From positions 1-61,159 of the forward strand of contig CALSCR010003490.1 of assembly GCA_943704495.1 (NCBI GenBank): 61,159 bases of DNA, written 5' to 3'. The position numbers were made by a program, and so were the translations under genes. Shown piece by piece: positions 60,201-61,159 of this stretch (its first letter is position 1; each line of letters begins with the position of its first letter). Source of the stretch: Pigoraptor chileana (taxonomy: Eukaryota > Opisthokonta > Filasterea). The notes under the pieces were generated by a model, which was not told where the DNA came from, made no database searches, and was given only the letters and a program-made list of their open reading frames with translations.

Positions 60201-60812
60201 ACTGTCACAACTTCGTCGTTTTCAAATGCTGTCAACAACTACATTGCCAATAGCAACCTCAACGGAATCGATTTTGCCTCCCTCCAAACGGCCGCAGTGA
60301 CCCCAATTGTGTCTGTGAATCTTGCGTCCCTGGCGCAGAACATCACGACGGCATATGCTGCGACGAGCGACGCCGGGTTGCAGGCCGCCCTCACAGCGCT
60401 GAACAATACACTGACCACACTGCGCGCTGATGTCGCGGGTGTGGAAACGGCACGTGCGTCGCTTCCTGCACAAGTCACCTACCTGTCGTCCGTCAACGCC
60501 ACGCTTGCGGTGGGTGATCTATTTGGATGTGGTTGTGGTTGTGGTTGTCGTTGTGGTTGTGTTTATTCATCTCGCCACGCTCATCTTCACTAGTACTGTA
60601 CTAATACTACTACTAGCACCACCGTATTGTCTTTATTGTTTTGAGCATGTTTGTAAAGCACTTATTTTTGTGCAGAACATCCATTTGATGCCTTATGTAT
60701 TGATGTGCATGATTCTGCCCCACAATTGCAGACGCAAGTCACGGGCGTTCTGGCCAACATCACTACTTTTGCCAACACAATTGCGACCACTGGCACGAGC
60801 ATTGCCAGCGAT
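57280..60812 (+). CDS. Prominin-family membrane glycoprotein, 3' end missing
   Basis: Exons seen: 57280-57612, 57764-58069, 58364-59025, 59306-59578, 59793-59910, 60090-60509 and 60732-60812; 731 codons, continuing beyond the window. A signal peptide (LSLFIAAAALALALCACC) starts the protein; in-frame ATGs at 57283 and 57307 are alternatives. Two adjacent helices follow (GFGIAMGIIMWLVGLIFG and WLSVLLAVSLTFLLAGIVIA) with Cys residues after the first, then a long extracellular loop with several NxT/NxS sites, then another helix pair (VGVAALAWFLSFLGFVMGS and STAFAFFISLFVWWLCALFF), then a second loop that runs off the end. This 1-2-loop-2-loop layout is that of prominins, cholesterol-binding proteins of membrane protrusions and cilia. 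The fifth helix should lie outside. The exon 1 donor was chosen to keep phase. Confidence 0.87.
59143..59175 (-). repeat. Dispersed repeat, shortened intronic copy
   Basis: Reverse copy reduced to GATGTAGGATCC joined to GGGCTGTGCCCATGG, with the central part lost, in prominin intron 3. GA-rich sequence follows. Confidence 0.65.
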
Positions 60813-60855
60813 GTGAGTGTTGTTGTGCGTGTGCATGTCTCCATGTCTGCATGTG

Positions 60856-60893
<38 letters not shown>

Positions 60894-61159
60894 GCATGTG
60901 TGCTCCGTGTGCGGTCATATTGCGACAGTGACGTGGTCGTCTTTACTCTCTCACTCACTGTTGGAGTCCGTAGGCGTGCTTTTCGAAAATTTGAAGCCTT
61001 ATTAAGCGCGCGCTACACACAAATAACCTTCTCTCTCTCTATACTCACACACACACAGCACCAACTTTGAGTGCATGGGCAAGCCAAGGACTGACTTGGA
61101 ACACACACACACATATATCTGCATATATATATACACAATACACACATACACACACTTAT
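60813..61159. other. Prominin intron sequence at the window end
   Basis: Begins with a GTGAGT donor and continues with a (TG)n tract (about 60855-60890). A heavily diverged dispersed-repeat copy (GGGCAAGCC and GACTGACTTGGA) is near 61074-61103. No exon is seen. Confidence 0.5.

Noticed and set aside
1-61159. Mobile-element proteins, retroelements, viral genes, tRNA or rRNA genes
   Set aside because: No reverse transcriptase, transposase, integrase or capsid motif and no complete cloverleaf-like sequence was found by eye; a covariance-model scan would be needed to exclude small RNAs.

Overview
This window is nuclear DNA from an intron-rich eukaryote. The genes are split by GT-AG introns, mostly of about 60 to 700 bases. 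All three stop codons end recognisable proteins, so the code is standard. Introns and spacers are full of (CA)n/(TG)n tracts and carry a short dispersed repeat of about 46 bases. The protein set (selenocysteine elongation factor, ORC4, Mak11/PAK1IP1, SLC35F5, a plant-type purple acid phosphatase, prominin, an RNA-end-processing fusion) fits a unicellular eukaryote. I cannot place the lineage from sequence alone. I see no organelle, bacterial, viral or transposase genes, no CRISPR array and no tRNA or rRNA gene.

Layout: 1-945, 3' end of a Vps39/TGFBRAP1-type vesicle-tethering gene (+). 1429-3186, single-exon F-box/JmjC hydroxylase (-). 3573-8852, EEFSEC in 14 exons (+), sharing a short divergent promoter with the JmjC gene. 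9795-15797, cyclic-nucleotide-gated channel in 11 exons (-). 16616-17885, DJ-1/PfpI protein (+). 18792-24183, purple acid phosphatase in 14 exons including a 6-base microexon (-). 25015-28126, ORC4 in 9 exons (-). 28618-34300, a 1754-residue membrane glycosyltransferase with two GT4-like regions and a GT90 domain (-). 35476-41668, chromodomain/PHD protein with a long in-frame tandem repeat and an assembly gap (+). 41960-43030, unrecognised 188-residue protein (+). 43410-47910, four-module RNA enzyme MJ1316/EEP/2H/poly(A) polymerase (+). 48327-52044, SLC35F5-like transporter (+). 52730-56356, PAK1IP1/Mak11 (-). 57280 to beyond 60812, prominin, 3' end outside the window (+).

The genes do not form a functional cluster; they are ordinary neighbours. 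For most multi-exon genes the junctions given here were derived by matching reading phase to conserved protein motifs. The summed exons are divisible by three and give near-family lengths where these are known (EEFSEC 584, ORC4 427, Mak11 521 residues). The most unusual contents are the four-activity RNA-end enzyme, the GT4-GT4-GT90 giant, the 6-base microexon encoding a metal-binding motif, the higher-order protein repeat with a probably artificial gap, and the dispersed hairpin-like repeat family.
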